Shown piece after piece: positions 37,619 through 46,811 of a stretch of DNA of 64,000 bases. Origin of the DNA: Streptomyces sp. KL109B (GTDB lineage Bacteria > Actinomycetota > Actinomycetes > Streptomycetales > Streptomycetaceae); contig NZ_JASERL010000007.1 of NCBI RefSeq assembly GCF_030766935.1, positions 124,001-188,000 of the forward strand, given 5' to 3'. Within the stretch, counting starts at the first letter, position 1. Each line of letters opens with the position of its first letter. A program made the position numbers and the translations under genes. The notes beneath the pieces are model-generated. The model ran no database searches. It saw nothing but the letters and a program-made list of their open reading frames with translations, and was not told where the DNA came from.

Positions 37619-38863
37619 TCAGGGGGCCTCGGGCAGCAGGGTGCTGACGAAGGCGTCCGAGGCGGAGTTGGTGTCGTCAGGGACGAGATCGGTGTCGGTG
37701 GAATCGAAGGCGACCATGCTGTTGTCGTCGGTGATCGACACCCGTCCGGCATGGCCGAGGGCCGGGCTGCCGTCCAACGCGGCGGCCACCGCGCGCACTT
37801 CACCGGTCTCCAGATCGCGCCTGACGAGCGCCTGCTGAGGGGTGTCCGGGCCGCCGACGCGCGTCACGTAGACCGCGAAGCGGCCGTCGGGGCTGAGCTT
37901 TCCGTAGTCGGCGCCGGTCTCGGTCGCCGTGGCCGGGATCGGCCGGGTCGTACCGGTGTCCAGGTCCCGGACGAACACGTTCGAGCCCTGGTCGTCCGCC
38001 GTCACCGGGCTCGCGTCGGAGCGGTTGAAGAGCACCCGCCCGCCGTCCGCGCTCAACGACAGGGTGCCCAGGCTCCGTTCGGGCGTCGGCCCGCTCTGCG
38101 AGACGTCCAGCAGCTGCCGATCCCCGGTGCGCCGGTCGAAGAGGTAGGCGTTGCCCGTCTCCCGACCCGAGCTGTACCGGGTGTTGACGTACGCGACGCG
38201 CTGCCCGTCGTCGCTGATGGCGGCCCTGCCCGCGGAGTACTCCTCGCTCGCGGTGTTCGGCCCGCTCACCCACTGCGTCGTGCCCTCCCGCAGGTCGCGC
38301 ACGTAGACCCGGGATCCCTCGCGCGCCGTCGAAGTCCCAGGGCGGGTCTGCGTGAACACGACGTAGCGGCCGTCGCCGCTGATCCGGCCGTCGTACGCGC
38401 CGCCGCCCGCGTAGTCGCCTAGTTCGACGTCGACCCGCTCGATGTCGGTGCTCGTCAGATCGCGCACGTACAGGCCGCCGCGCGAGGAGCGGAACAGCAT
38501 CTCGTTCCCCGAGGCGCTGAAGTCGTACACCGTCTCGGCGGCGCCGTCGTAGTTCACCCGCGCAAGCGATCCGTCGCGCAGGTCGCGCACGTACATCCAG
38601 TTCACCCCGCCGCCGGGCGGGGCCTGATAGGGCGGTGCGAGATTCGTCGCCAGCGAGACGAAGGCGACGTAGCGGCCGTTGCGGCTGAGCACCGGACCGT
38701 ACGAATTCCTGTTGCCCTGCGTCCCGTCGGAGTCCACGCTGACCCGCTCGATCACCGCGTCCCCGCTGCCGGGGCCGGCGCTCGCCGCCCCCACCGGCAG
38801 CAGCGCCGCCGCCAGCAGACCGGTCCCCAACGCACCCGTCACCGCGGGTAGCAGCCTCCGCAT
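37619..38863 (-). CDS. Secreted PD40/TolB-like beta-propeller protein
   Basis: 414 residues from the ATG at 38863 (GGGGAGAC upstream). A Sec signal peptide (RRLLPAVTGALGTGLLAAAL...ASA) ends near residue 31. Seven or so WD40-like PD40 blades follow, each of the form S.DGRYVAF.S...(L)..VYVRDLRTG, e.g. SRNGRYVAFVSLATNL, SGDGRYVVFTQT, SPDGRFAVYVTR and DDNSMVAFDSTDTDLVP. Such propellers are extracytoplasmic binding or scaffold proteins; no catalytic domain is attached, and the ligand is unknown. Confidence 0.85.
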   Translation of the reverse strand: MRRLLPAVTGALGTGLLAAALLPVGAASAGPGSGDAVIERVSVDSDGTQGNRNSYGPVLSRNGRYVAFVSLATNLAPPYQAPPGGGVNWMYVRDLRDGSLARVNYDGAAETVYDFSASGNEMLFRSSRGGLYVRDLTSTDIERVDVELGDYAGGGAYDGRISGDGRYVVFTQTRPGTSTAREGSRVYVRDLREGTTQWVSGPNTASEEYSAGRAAISDDGQRVAYVNTRYSSGRETGNAYLFDRRTGDRQLLDVSQSGPTPERSLGTLSLSADGGRVLFNRSDASPVTADDQGSNVFVRDLDTGTTRPIPATATETGADYGKLSPDGRFAVYVTRVGGPDTPQQALVRRDLETGEVRAVAAALDGSPALGHAGRVSITDDNSMVAFDSTDTDLVPDDTNSASDAFVSTLLPEAP

Positions 38864-39022
38864 GTCTCCCCCTGAACATTCGTGGCCCCAACCCCCTGTC
38901 GAGGCACGCGGCGATACAACCGCGCCACGCACGACAGGGGCAATCCGTCCGGTTACGTACAACCTTGGACGGGCTTCGGACGTCGGGGGCAGGGGGTATG
39001 TCCAGCTCAGGTCCCTAGGGCC

Positions 39023-40450
39023 CTAGCTGTCGAAGCCCAGGCCCACCGAGTCCATCGCCTTCAGCCACAGATTGCGGCGGCCGCCGTTCGCGTCGGCGCG
39101 CGCGAGGGACCACTTCGTGAGCGCGATCCCGGTGGCGGCGAACGGCTCCGGCGGGAACGGGAGCGGCTTCTTGCGGACCATCTCCAACTCCGTACGTTCC
39201 GTGGGCCCGCCCGCGAGGAGGTCGAGCATCACGTCCGCGCCGAACCGGGTCGCGCCCACGCCGAGGCCCGTGTACCCGGCGGCGTACGCCACCCGGCCCC
39301 CGTGCGCCGTGCCGAAGAACGCCGAGAAGCGGGAGCAGGTGTCGATGGCGCCGCCCCACGCGTGCGTGAAGCGCAGGCCCTCCAACTGCGGGAAGCACGT
39401 GAAGAAGTGGCCGGCCAGCTTCGCGTACGTCTCCGGGCGGTCGTCGTGCTCGGCCCGCACCCGGCCGCCGTACGGGTAGATCGCGTCGTAGCCGCCCCAC
39501 AGGATCCGATTGTCGGCGGAGAGCCGGAAGTAGTGGAACTGGTTGGCGGAGTCGCCGAGGCCCTGGCGGTTCTTCCAGCCGATCGCGGCCAGTTGGTCGG
39601 CGGTCAGCGGCTCCGTCATCAGCGCGTAGTCGTAGACCGGGACGGTGTACGCGCGCGTGCGCTTCACCAGGGACGGGAAGACGTTGGTGCCGAGCGCCGT
39701 GTGCCGGGCGAAGATCCGGCCGTACGGGGTGCGGACCGCGACCTCCGCGCCGTTCGAGGCCAGCTCCGTGGCCGGGGTGTGCTCGTAAATCCGGACGCCG
39801 AGGTCGAGGCAGGCCCGCTTGAGGCCCCACGCCAGCTTCGCCGGGTTGAGCATGGCCACGCCGTGCCGGTCGTACATCGCGCCGAGGAAGGTGGGCGACG
39901 CGACCTGCTCGCGGGTCTGCTCCGCGTCGAGGAGTTCGACGCCGTCCGCGAGCCCGGCCTCGCCCAACTCCTCGTAGAACTCGCGCAATTCGGCGACCTG
40001 GTGCGGCTGGGTCGCCACGTCCAGCTCGCCGGTGCGCTCGAAGTCGCAGTCGATGGAGTAGCGGGCGACCGCCGCCTCGATGGCGTCGAGGTTGGCGGCG
40101 CCGAGCTCCTCCAGCTTCTTGATCTCCTTGGGCCAGCGGGCGAGCCCGTTGGCCGTGCCGTGCGTGAGGGAGGCGGCGCAGAATCCACCGTTGCGCCCGG
40201 AGGCGGCCCAGCCGATCTCCTTGCCCTCGACGAGGACCACGTCGCGGCCGGGGTCGCGCTCCTTGGCGAGGAGCGCGGTCCACAGTCCGCTGTAACCGCC
40301 GCCGACGACCAGGAGGTCGCAGCGTTCGTCGCCGGTGAGGGCGGGGCGGGGCTCGGGGCGGCCGGGGTCGTCGAGCCAGTAGGAGACCGGCTTGGCGTCG
40401 GCGAGTGAACTCAGCGAATTCGTCCAGCGATTCATGGCGCGTGCGGCCAT
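39023..40450 (-). CDS. FAD-dependent amine oxidoreductase (putrescine/gamma-glutamylputrescine oxidase-like)
   Basis: 475 residues. The DadA-type FAD-binding motif DLLVVGGGYSGLWTALLAKE lies near residue 45, followed by GWAASGRNGGFCAAS, the usual flavin-contact segment of PuuB-like oxidases. GGRVAYAAGYTGLGVGATRF is the C-terminal FAD site. As the last gene of the aldehyde dehydrogenase-potDABC operon (35 bp after potC), it probably oxidises putrescine or gamma-glutamylputrescine to an aminoaldehyde plus ammonia and H2O2. The next enzyme would be the aldehyde dehydrogenase at the head of the operon. Confidence 0.88.
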   Translation of the reverse strand: MAARAMNRWTNSLSSLADAKPVSYWLDDPGRPEPRPALTGDERCDLLVVGGGYSGLWTALLAKERDPGRDVVLVEGKEIGWAASGRNGGFCAASLTHGTANGLARWPKEIKKLEELGAANLDAIEAAVARYSIDCDFERTGELDVATQPHQVAELREFYEELGEAGLADGVELLDAEQTREQVASPTFLGAMYDRHGVAMLNPAKLAWGLKRACLDLGVRIYEHTPATELASNGAEVAVRTPYGRIFARHTALGTNVFPSLVKRTRAYTVPVYDYALMTEPLTADQLAAIGWKNRQGLGDSANQFHYFRLSADNRILWGGYDAIYPYGGRVRAEHDDRPETYAKLAGHFFTCFPQLEGLRFTHAWGGAIDTCSRFSAFFGTAHGGRVAYAAGYTGLGVGATRFGADVMLDLLAGGPTERTELEMVRKKPLPFPPEPFAATGIALTKWSLARADANGGRRNLWLKAMDSVGLGFDS

Positions 40451-40485
40451 GATTCCAACTCCCTCAGAAATTCAGCCGCTTGAAA

Positions 40486-41304
40486 TCAAGCGGATTTGTT
40501 CTTGCGCTTACCTATGGTCATTGCGGCCAGCACACACAGTACGGCGACCAGGAACATGGCCGTACCGATGACATTGATCTGAACGGGCGTTCCGCGCTGC
40601 GCCGAGCCCCAGACGAACATGGGGAACGTGACGGTCGAGCCCGCGTTGAAATTGGTGATGATGAAGTCGTCGAAGGACAGCGCGAAGGCGAGCAGCGCGC
40701 CCGCCGCGATACCGGGCGCCGCGATCGGCAGGGTGACCCGGAGGAAGGTCTGCACCGGGCCCGCGTACAGGTCCTGCGCGGCCTGTTCCAGGCGCGGGTC
40801 CATCGACATGACACGGGCCTTCACCGCGGTCACCACGAAGCTGAGGCAGAACATGATGTGAGCGATGAGGATCGTCCAGAAGCCCAGCTGGGCGCCCATG
40901 TTGAGGAAGAGCGTGAGCAGCGAGGCCGCCATCACGACCTCCGGCATCGCCATCGGCAGGAAGATCAGCGAGTTGATCGCGCCGCGCGCCCGGAACCGGT
41001 AGCGGACGAGCGCGAAGGCGATCATCGTGCCGAGGACGGTCGCGCCGATCGTGGCCCACAGGGCGATCTGGAGGCTCAGCGAGAGCGAGCCGCACATGTC
41101 GGCGACGCCGCACGGGTTCTTCCAGGCGTCCGTCGAGAACGCCTGCCACTCGTAATTGAAGCGGCCCTTCGGTTTGTTGAAGGAGAAGACCGTGACGACG
41201 ATGTTCGGGAGGAGGAGATAGCCGAGGGTGATGAGCCCGGCTATCACGACGAGATTCTTTCGCAGCCAGCGCACGGGCGTGGGCGTGGACATGGACATGG
41301 ACAT
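40486..41304 (-). CDS. potC: Spermidine/putrescine ABC transporter permease (PotC-like)
   Basis: 272 residues with six membrane helices (first: NLVVIAGLITLGYLLLPNIV). The EAA-type cytoplasmic loop that contacts the ATPase is EQAAQDLYAGPVQTFLRVTL. SFDDFIITNF is characteristic of PotC/PotI permeases. It pairs with the PotB-like permease, whose stop overlaps this start by one base (TGATG). Cytoplasmic membrane; imports polyamines. Confidence 0.92.
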   Translation of the reverse strand: MSMSMSTPTPVRWLRKNLVVIAGLITLGYLLLPNIVVTVFSFNKPKGRFNYEWQAFSTDAWKNPCGVADMCGSLSLSLQIALWATIGATVLGTMIAFALVRYRFRARGAINSLIFLPMAMPEVVMAASLLTLFLNMGAQLGFWTILIAHIMFCLSFVVTAVKARVMSMDPRLEQAAQDLYAGPVQTFLRVTLPIAAPGIAAGALLAFALSFDDFIITNFNAGSTVTFPMFVWGSAQRGTPVQINVIGTAMFLVAVLCVLAAMTIGKRKNKSA

Positions 41305-42242
41305 CAGACGAGGTCCTCCGTCCCGGAACGGCGGATATAGAAGGTGACCATGAAGAGAATGGCCGCCATGAGGATGAAGGAGAGCGCCGCCGCCGTCGGA
41401 TAGTCGAGGATGCGCAGGAACTGCGTCTGGATGACGTTTCCGACCATGCGGGTGTCGGTGGAGCCGAGCAGGTCCGCGTTGACGTAGTCGCCGGCCGCCG
41501 GGATGAAGGTGAGCAGCGTCCCGGAGACGACGCCCGGCATCGACAGCGGGAACGTCACCTTGCGGAACGTCGTCACCGGCGAGGCGTACAGGTCACCCGC
41601 CGCCTCGTGCAGGCGGCCGTCGATCCGCTCCAGGGAGGTGTACAGCGGCAGGATCATGAACGGCAGGAAGTTGTACGTGAGTCCGCACACCACCGCGAGC
41701 GGTGTCGCGAGGACTCTGCTGCCGTCGGTCATGCCGAGCCAGCTCGTGACGTCGAGGATGTGCAGCGAGTTGAGCGCGCCCACGACGGGGCCGCCGTCCG
41801 CGAGGATCGTCTTCCACGCGAGCGTACGGATCAGGAAGCTGGTGAAGAACGGGGCGATCACCAGGATCATGATGAAGTTGCGCCAGCGGCCCGCGCGGAA
41901 CGCGATGAGGTACGCGAGCGGGTAGCCGAGCAGCAGACACAGGATCGTGGCGAGGCCCGCGTACAGGACCGAGCGCAGGAACTGCGGGTAGTACTCGGAC
42001 AGCGCGTCCCAGTACGTCGCGAAGTGCCAGGTGACCTTGAAGCCGTCCTCAAGTGACCCCTGCTGTACGGAAGTCGAGGCCTGGTAGACCATCGGCAGGG
42101 CGAAGAAGACGACCAGCCACAGGATGCCGGGCAGCAGCAGCCAGTACGGGACGAGGCGGCCGCGCTTGCGGGTCTTGCGCGGCGGGGGTGGTTCCTCGGA
42201 CGGGGTGGGCGCCATCGGTGGCGCGTCAGTGACAGCGCTCAT
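41304..42242 (-). CDS. potB: Spermidine/putrescine ABC transporter permease (PotB-like)
   Basis: 312 residues. A Pro/Arg-rich cytoplasmic N-terminus precedes six helices, starting LVPYWLLLPGILWLVVFFAL. The EAA loop is EAAGDLYASPVTTFRKVTFP. FIPAAGDYVNADLLGS is a PotB/PotH signature. Starts 49 bp after potA and overlaps potC by one nucleotide, so B and C are translationally coupled. Confidence 0.92.
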   Translation of the reverse strand: MSAVTDAPPMAPTPSEEPPPPRKTRKRGRLVPYWLLLPGILWLVVFFALPMVYQASTSVQQGSLEDGFKVTWHFATYWDALSEYYPQFLRSVLYAGLATILCLLLGYPLAYLIAFRAGRWRNFIMILVIAPFFTSFLIRTLAWKTILADGGPVVGALNSLHILDVTSWLGMTDGSRVLATPLAVVCGLTYNFLPFMILPLYTSLERIDGRLHEAAGDLYASPVTTFRKVTFPLSMPGVVSGTLLTFIPAAGDYVNADLLGSTDTRMVGNVIQTQFLRILDYPTAAALSFILMAAILFMVTFYIRRSGTEDLV

Positions 42243-42291
42243 GAGCGAAGCTCATTCCTTGGAAGGGTGGTGGCGGGCGACGGGCGGGCGC

Positions 42292-43464
42292 TCATGCGGC
42301 GGCGTCCTCCGAGACCTTGGCCGCGCCCGCGTCGACATCCTGGGCGGCGTCGAGCCCGAAGGTGTGCGCCGGGTTCCAGTGCAGGACGACCTCGGCGCCG
42401 GGGGCGAGGCGGGAGTCGCGCTCGATGTTCTGCGCGTAGACCTCGAAGGCGTCGCACAGCGGGCTGTCGATGACGTACTGCGTGGAGACGCCGATGAAAC
42501 TGCTGTCGGCGATCTTCCCGGTTATCCGGTTACGGCCGTCCGGTATCTCGCCCGCGTCGTCGGCGTGCGTGAGCGAGATCTTCTCGGGGCGCACGCCGAG
42601 GAGCAGCTTGTCGCCGTTCGCGGTGGTGGCGGAGGAGTTGCGGGCGGAGGGCAGGACGAGCTTTCCGTCGCCCGCCTTGAGGGTGAGGTCGTCGCCTGAC
42701 CGGCCCGCGATCTCGGCCTCGATGAAGTTCGAGGTGCCGAGGAAGTTCGCGACGAACGTCGAGCCCGGGTTCTCGTACAGGTCGGTGGGGGCGCCGAGTT
42801 GTTCGACCGTGCCCTGGTTCATCACGGCGACCGTGTCGGCCATCGTCATGGCCTCCTCCTGGTCGTGCGTGACGTGCACGAAGGTGATGCCGACCTCGGT
42901 CTGGATGCGCTTGAGCTCCAGCTGCATCTGGCGGCGCAGCTTGAGGTCGAGGGCGCCGAGCGGCTCGTCGAGAAGGAGCACCTTGGGGTGGTTGATGAGC
43001 GCGCGGGCGACGGCGACGCGCTGCTGCTGGCCGCCGGAGAGCTGCTGCGGCTTCTTGCGGATGTGCTCACCGAGCTGCACCAGGTCGAGCATCTCCTCGA
43101 CCTGCTTCTTCACCGACTTGATGCCGCGGCGGCGCAGGCCGAAGGCGACGTTCTCGTAGATGTCGAGGTGCGGGAAGAGCGCGTACGACTGGAAGACGGT
43201 GTTCACCGGGCGCTTGTACGGGGGCAGGGACGTCACGTCCTGGTCGCCGAGGTGCACGGTGCCGGTCGTCGGGTCCTCAAGTCCCGCGATCATGCGCAGG
43301 GTTGTGGTCTTCCCGCAGCCGGAGGCGCCGAGCAGCGCGAAGAAGGAGCCCTGCGGGACGGTGAGGTCGAGCGGGTGGACGGCGGTGAAGCCGTTGTCGT
43401 ACGTCTTGCTGATACCGGAGAGCCGGACGTCGCCGCCGGTCTCCGGCGTCGTGAGGGTCGTCAT
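42292..43464 (-). CDS. potA: Spermidine/putrescine ABC transporter ATP-binding protein (PotA-like)
   Basis: 390 residues from the ATG at 43464. Walker A GASGCGKTT near residue 47, Q-loop VFQSYALFPH, signature LSGGQQQRVAVARAL, Walker B VLLLDEPLGALD and H-loop VTHDQ are all intact. A C-terminal TOBE/OB domain runs from about residue 245 (LLLGVRPEKISLTHAD). It energises polyamine import with the PotB/PotC permeases and PotD. The 208 bp upstream, between potD and potA, is G-rich with GCCGGTGTGC-type repeats and may hold a processing or regulatory element. Confidence 0.94.
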   Translation of the reverse strand: MTTLTTPETGGDVRLSGISKTYDNGFTAVHPLDLTVPQGSFFALLGASGCGKTTTLRMIAGLEDPTTGTVHLGDQDVTSLPPYKRPVNTVFQSYALFPHLDIYENVAFGLRRRGIKSVKKQVEEMLDLVQLGEHIRKKPQQLSGGQQQRVAVARALINHPKVLLLDEPLGALDLKLRRQMQLELKRIQTEVGITFVHVTHDQEEAMTMADTVAVMNQGTVEQLGAPTDLYENPGSTFVANFLGTSNFIEAEIAGRSGDDLTLKAGDGKLVLPSARNSSATTANGDKLLLGVRPEKISLTHADDAGEIPDGRNRITGKIADSSFIGVSTQYVIDSPLCDAFEVYAQNIERDSRLAPGAEVVLHWNPAHTFGLDAAQDVDAGAAKVSEDAAA

Positions 43465-43672
43465 GGTGAGTCCAGGGAGTCGTGAGGGCAGGGACACGGA
43501 CGCGGTCGGGGGCGGGTCCGGCCGGGGACGGGCCGCCAGTGCGTTTGCCGGTGCGTCTGAGGACGGCTCGGCCGCCGGTGTGCAGGAAGGCGATGCGGCC
43601 GCCGGTGTGCCGAGGGTGGCTCGTCGGCGGGTGTGCCGGGGAGCGTTGGTCGGCGGGGCGCCGGGGGACGGC

Positions 43673-44965
43673 TCAACCGCCTGTGAGCTGGGCGAACTTC
43701 TGCTCGAACGCCGTCTCTTCCTTGGCGGTCAGGGAGCGGAAGCCGTGCGCCTTGGCCGACATCTCCTTGTCGGGGACGATCAGCGGATCGTTCGCCACGT
43801 CCTTGTCGATCTTGGCGAGTTCGGGCCTGACGATGCTGGTCTCCAGCGGCGACACGTAGTTGATCCACGCGGCCAGTTCGGCGCCGACGGCCGGCTCGTA
43901 GTAGTAGTCCATGAGCTTCTCGGCGTTCGTCTTGTGACGCGCCTTGTTCGGCACCAGCATGTTGTCGGTCGACGAGATGTAACCGGCGTCCGGGATCGCG
44001 AACTTGACGTGCGGGTTGTCCGCCTGGAGCTGCACGACGTCACCGGCCCAGGCCAGACACGCGGCCAGGTCGCCCTTGGAGAGGTCGGATATGTAGTCGT
44101 TGCCGGTGAAGCGGCGCACCTGCTTGCTGTCGACGGCCTTCTGCACGCGCGCGACGGCGGCGTCGAAGTCGTCGGCCTTGAAGGTGCGCGGGTCCTTGCC
44201 CATGTCGATCAGCGTCATGCCGATCGTGTCGCGCATCTCCGAGAGCAGTCCGACCTTGCCCTTGAGCTTGGGGTCCTCCAGGAGCTGGGTGACCGAGGTG
44301 ACCTCTTTGCCGCCGGTGGCCTTGGTGTTGTACGCGATGACCGTCGCGATGCCCTGCCAGGGGTAGGAGTAGGCGCGGCCCGGGTCCCAGTCCGGGTTGC
44401 GGAACTGGCTGGCCAGGTTGGAGTACGCGTGCGGCAGGTGGGCCGGGTCGAGCTTCTGCACCCAGCCGTAGCGGATCAGCCGGGCGGCGAGCCAGTCGGT
44501 GAGCACGATGATGTCGCGCCCGGTGTCCTGGCCCGCGGCCAGCTGGGGCTTGATCTTCCCGAAGAACTCGACGTTGTCGTTGATGTCCTCGGTGTACTTG
44601 ACCTTGATTCCGGTGCGCTTGGTGAAGGCATCGAGCGACGGGCGGTGCTTCTCGTCGTCGCTCATGTCGATGTACTCGGTCCAGTTGGAGAAGTTGACGA
44701 CCTTCTCCTTGGCCGAGTGGTCCTCGGACGAGATGCCGCCCGAGGACTTGCTCGCCGCGGGGATGCCGCAGCCGGTGAGGCCGGCGAGCCCGCCGACGGC
44801 GAGCACACCGCCTGCCGAGGCGCGCATCAGACTGCGGCGGGACATCGCTGCCCTGCCGTTTCTGAAACTGCGGTGCATGGCGGCCAGTTGGGCCGGGGCG
44901 AGGGGGTCCCTCCCTGCTCGATCGAAGTTGAGAGCTTGGGGGAGGTCGGGCTCGTACTGCTCCAT
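43673..44965 (-). CDS. potD: Polyamine-binding lipoprotein of the Pot transporter (PotD-like)
   Basis: 430 residues from the ATG at 44965. The signal is unusual: ~40 extra N-terminal residues, then a twin-arginine-like SRRSLMRASAGG and a lipobox LTGC near residue 66. Binding-protein motifs follow: VVNFSNWTEYIDM, KYTEDINDNVEFFGKIKPQL, and TDNMLVPNKARHKTNAEKLM. Part of the extra N-terminus (DLPQALNFDRAGRDPL, 44900-44942) is encoded by a GC-rich repeat-like segment; a later ATG (44882 or 44846) may be the functional start. Captures putrescine/spermidine outside the membrane. Follows the aldehyde dehydrogenase gene by 56 bp. Confidence 0.9.
   Translation of the reverse strand: MEQYEPDLPQALNFDRAGRDPLAPAQLAAMHRSFRNGRAAMSRRSLMRASAGGVLAVGGLAGLTGCGIPAASKSSGGISSEDHSAKEKVVNFSNWTEYIDMSDDEKHRPSLDAFTKRTGIKVKYTEDINDNVEFFGKIKPQLAAGQDTGRDIIVLTDWLAARLIRYGWVQKLDPAHLPHAYSNLASQFRNPDWDPGRAYSYPWQGIATVIAYNTKATGGKEVTSVTQLLEDPKLKGKVGLLSEMRDTIGMTLIDMGKDPRTFKADDFDAAVARVQKAVDSKQVRRFTGNDYISDLSKGDLAACLAWAGDVVQLQADNPHVKFAIPDAGYISSTDNMLVPNKARHKTNAEKLMDYYYEPAVGAELAAWINYVSPLETSIVRPELAKIDKDVANDPLIVPDKEMSAKAHGFRSLTAKEETAFEQKFAQLTGG
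44900..44945. repeat. Repeat-like element inside the potD 5' coding region
   Basis: On the minus strand it reads CCCCCAAGCTCTCAACTTCG followed by ATCGAGCAGGGAGGGACCCC, an imperfect inverted repeat of CCCC...GAGC/GCTC halves. In my recollection near-identical segments occur in many Streptomyces intergenic regions and occasionally inside genes. Here it encodes DLPQALNFDRAGRDPL, which has no counterpart in ordinary PotD signal peptides. Confidence 0.5.
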
Positions 44966-45021
44966 GCGCGTGGTTGCCCTTTCGGGAGGCTGGCGGCCGT
45001 GTGGTCGGTACGGCCTGGTGG

Positions 45022-46572
45022 TTATCGGTCCCCGAAGATCGTGCGGTGCCAGTCCTTGCGCACCACCGCGGTGTTGTCGAACATGACGTGCTTGATCTGC
45101 GTGTACTCCTCGAAGGAGTACACGGACATGTCCTTGCCGAAGCCGGACGCCTTGTAGCCGCCGTGCGGCATCTCGCTGAGGATCGGGATGTGGTCGTTGA
45201 CCCACACACAGCCCGCCTTGATCTCGCGGGTGGCGCGGTTCGCGCGGAACACATTGGTGGACCAGGCGGAGGCGGCGAGCCCGTACGGGGTGTCGTTCGC
45301 GAGCCGGATCCCGTCGTCGTCGCTGTCGAAGGGCAGCACCACGAGCACCGGGCCGAAGATCTCGGACTGCACGGCCTCGCTGTCCTGCGCGGCGTCCGCG
45401 ATGAGGGTGGGCCGGTAGTACGCGCCGTCGGCGAGGTCGCCGCCGGGGGCCTCGCCACCGGTCACCACGCGCGCGTAGCCGCGCGCACGGTCGACGAAGG
45501 CGGCGACGCGGTCGCGCTGGGCGTGCGAGATGAGCGGCCCGAGGTCGGTGTCGGCGGCGAACGGGTCACCGAGCCGCACGGTCTCCATGAGAGCCGCGGT
45601 CTTCTCCACGAAGGCGTCGTAGAGCGGGCGTTGGACGTACGCGCGCGTGGCGGCGGTGCAGTCCTGGCCGGTGTTGATGAGGGCGCCCGCGACCGCGCCG
45701 TGCACGGCGGCGTCGAGATCGGCGTCGTCGAACACGACGAACGGCGCCTTGCCGCCCAGCTCCAGGTGGATCCGCTTGACGGTGGCGGTGGCGATCTCGG
45801 CGACCCGCTTGCCGACGCCCGTGGAGCCGGTGAAGGAGGTCATCGCGACGTCCGGGTGCCCGACGAGGTGCTCACCGGCGTCCTTGCCGCCGCCGCTGAC
45901 GACGTTGACGACGCCGTCCGGGAGGCCGGCCTCGGTGGCGGCCTGCGCGAAGAGCAGCGAGGTGAAGGGGGTGAGCTCGGCGGGCTTGAGCACGATCGTG
46001 TTGCCCGCGGCGATGGCGGGCAGCACCTTCCAGGCGGCCATCTGCAACGGGTAGTTCCACGGCGCGATGGAGCCGACGACGCCGATGGGCTCACGGCGTA
46101 CGTACGAGGTGTGGTCCCCGCTGTACTCGCCCGCGGACTGCCCCTGCAGATGCCGGGCGGCACCGGCGAAGAACGCGGCGTTGTCCACCGACCCCGGCAC
46201 GTCGAACTCGCGGCTCAGCTTGAGCGGCTTGCCGCACTGCAAGGACTCGAGGCGGGCGAACTCCTCCGCCTTCTCGCCGAGCACGGCGGCGAACCGGTGC
46301 ATGGCGTCGGAGCGCTCGCCCGGCGTCGCGCCCGCCCAGCCGGGGAAGGCCTCGCGGGCGGCGGCGACGGCGGCGTCCACGTCGGCGGTGCCCGCCAGTT
46401 CGTACGTGTAGATCTCCTCGCCGGTGGCCGGGTCGACGACGGCGTGGGTGCGGCCCGATGTGCCCTTCACGAGGCGTCCGCCGATGAAGTTCGCGCCGTC
46501 CGCGAAGCGTTCCTGTGCCAGCGCGGCGACGTTCTTCGCCGAGGCGGGGTGATCCGAGGTGGGGTGGTGCAT
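45022..46572 (-). CDS. Gamma-aminobutyraldehyde dehydrogenase-like enzyme
   Basis: 516 residues from the ATG at 46572. Aldehyde dehydrogenase motifs: SIAPWNYPLQMAAWKVLPAI, SFTGSTGVGKRVAE, catalytic Glu in LELGGKAPFVVF and catalytic Cys in NTGQDCTAATRAYV (near residue 310). C-terminal GYKASGFGKDMSVYSFEEYT is characteristic of 4-aminobutanal dehydrogenases. It is the first gene of the operon with the Pot transporter and the amine oxidase, so it likely oxidises 4-aminobutanal to GABA. About 48% of its residues appear shared with the 56890 paralogue by eye in conserved blocks, but I did not align them. Confidence 0.9.
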   Translation of the reverse strand: MHHPTSDHPASAKNVAALAQERFADGANFIGGRLVKGTSGRTHAVVDPATGEEIYTYELAGTADVDAAVAAAREAFPGWAGATPGERSDAMHRFAAVLGEKAEEFARLESLQCGKPLKLSREFDVPGSVDNAAFFAGAARHLQGQSAGEYSGDHTSYVRREPIGVVGSIAPWNYPLQMAAWKVLPAIAAGNTIVLKPAELTPFTSLLFAQAATEAGLPDGVVNVVSGGGKDAGEHLVGHPDVAMTSFTGSTGVGKRVAEIATATVKRIHLELGGKAPFVVFDDADLDAAVHGAVAGALINTGQDCTAATRAYVQRPLYDAFVEKTAALMETVRLGDPFAADTDLGPLISHAQRDRVAAFVDRARGYARVVTGGEAPGGDLADGAYYRPTLIADAAQDSEAVQSEIFGPVLVVLPFDSDDDGIRLANDTPYGLAASAWSTNVFRANRATREIKAGCVWVNDHIPILSEMPHGGYKASGFGKDMSVYSFEEYTQIKHVMFDNTAVVRKDWHRTIFGDR

Positions 46573-46811
46573 GAGTGCTCGCTCTCGCTTCTCCTGCGTC
46601 GGCGCTGCGTCCCGAGGGCTTCCCGAGGGCCGACGTAGCTCCAGCCGTAGCTCCAGCTCGATTTGAGTGACGATCCTGACAGAGGACCACGACCCCAACA
46701 AGTGATTCCGTTGTTGCCTTTTGGTTACGCGACGGAATCTGTCGACCAGGTGTCGAGTCCGCCTGGAAAACCCAGGACGGATTGTCAGTGGCGGGTGCCA
46801 GACTCGCGTGT

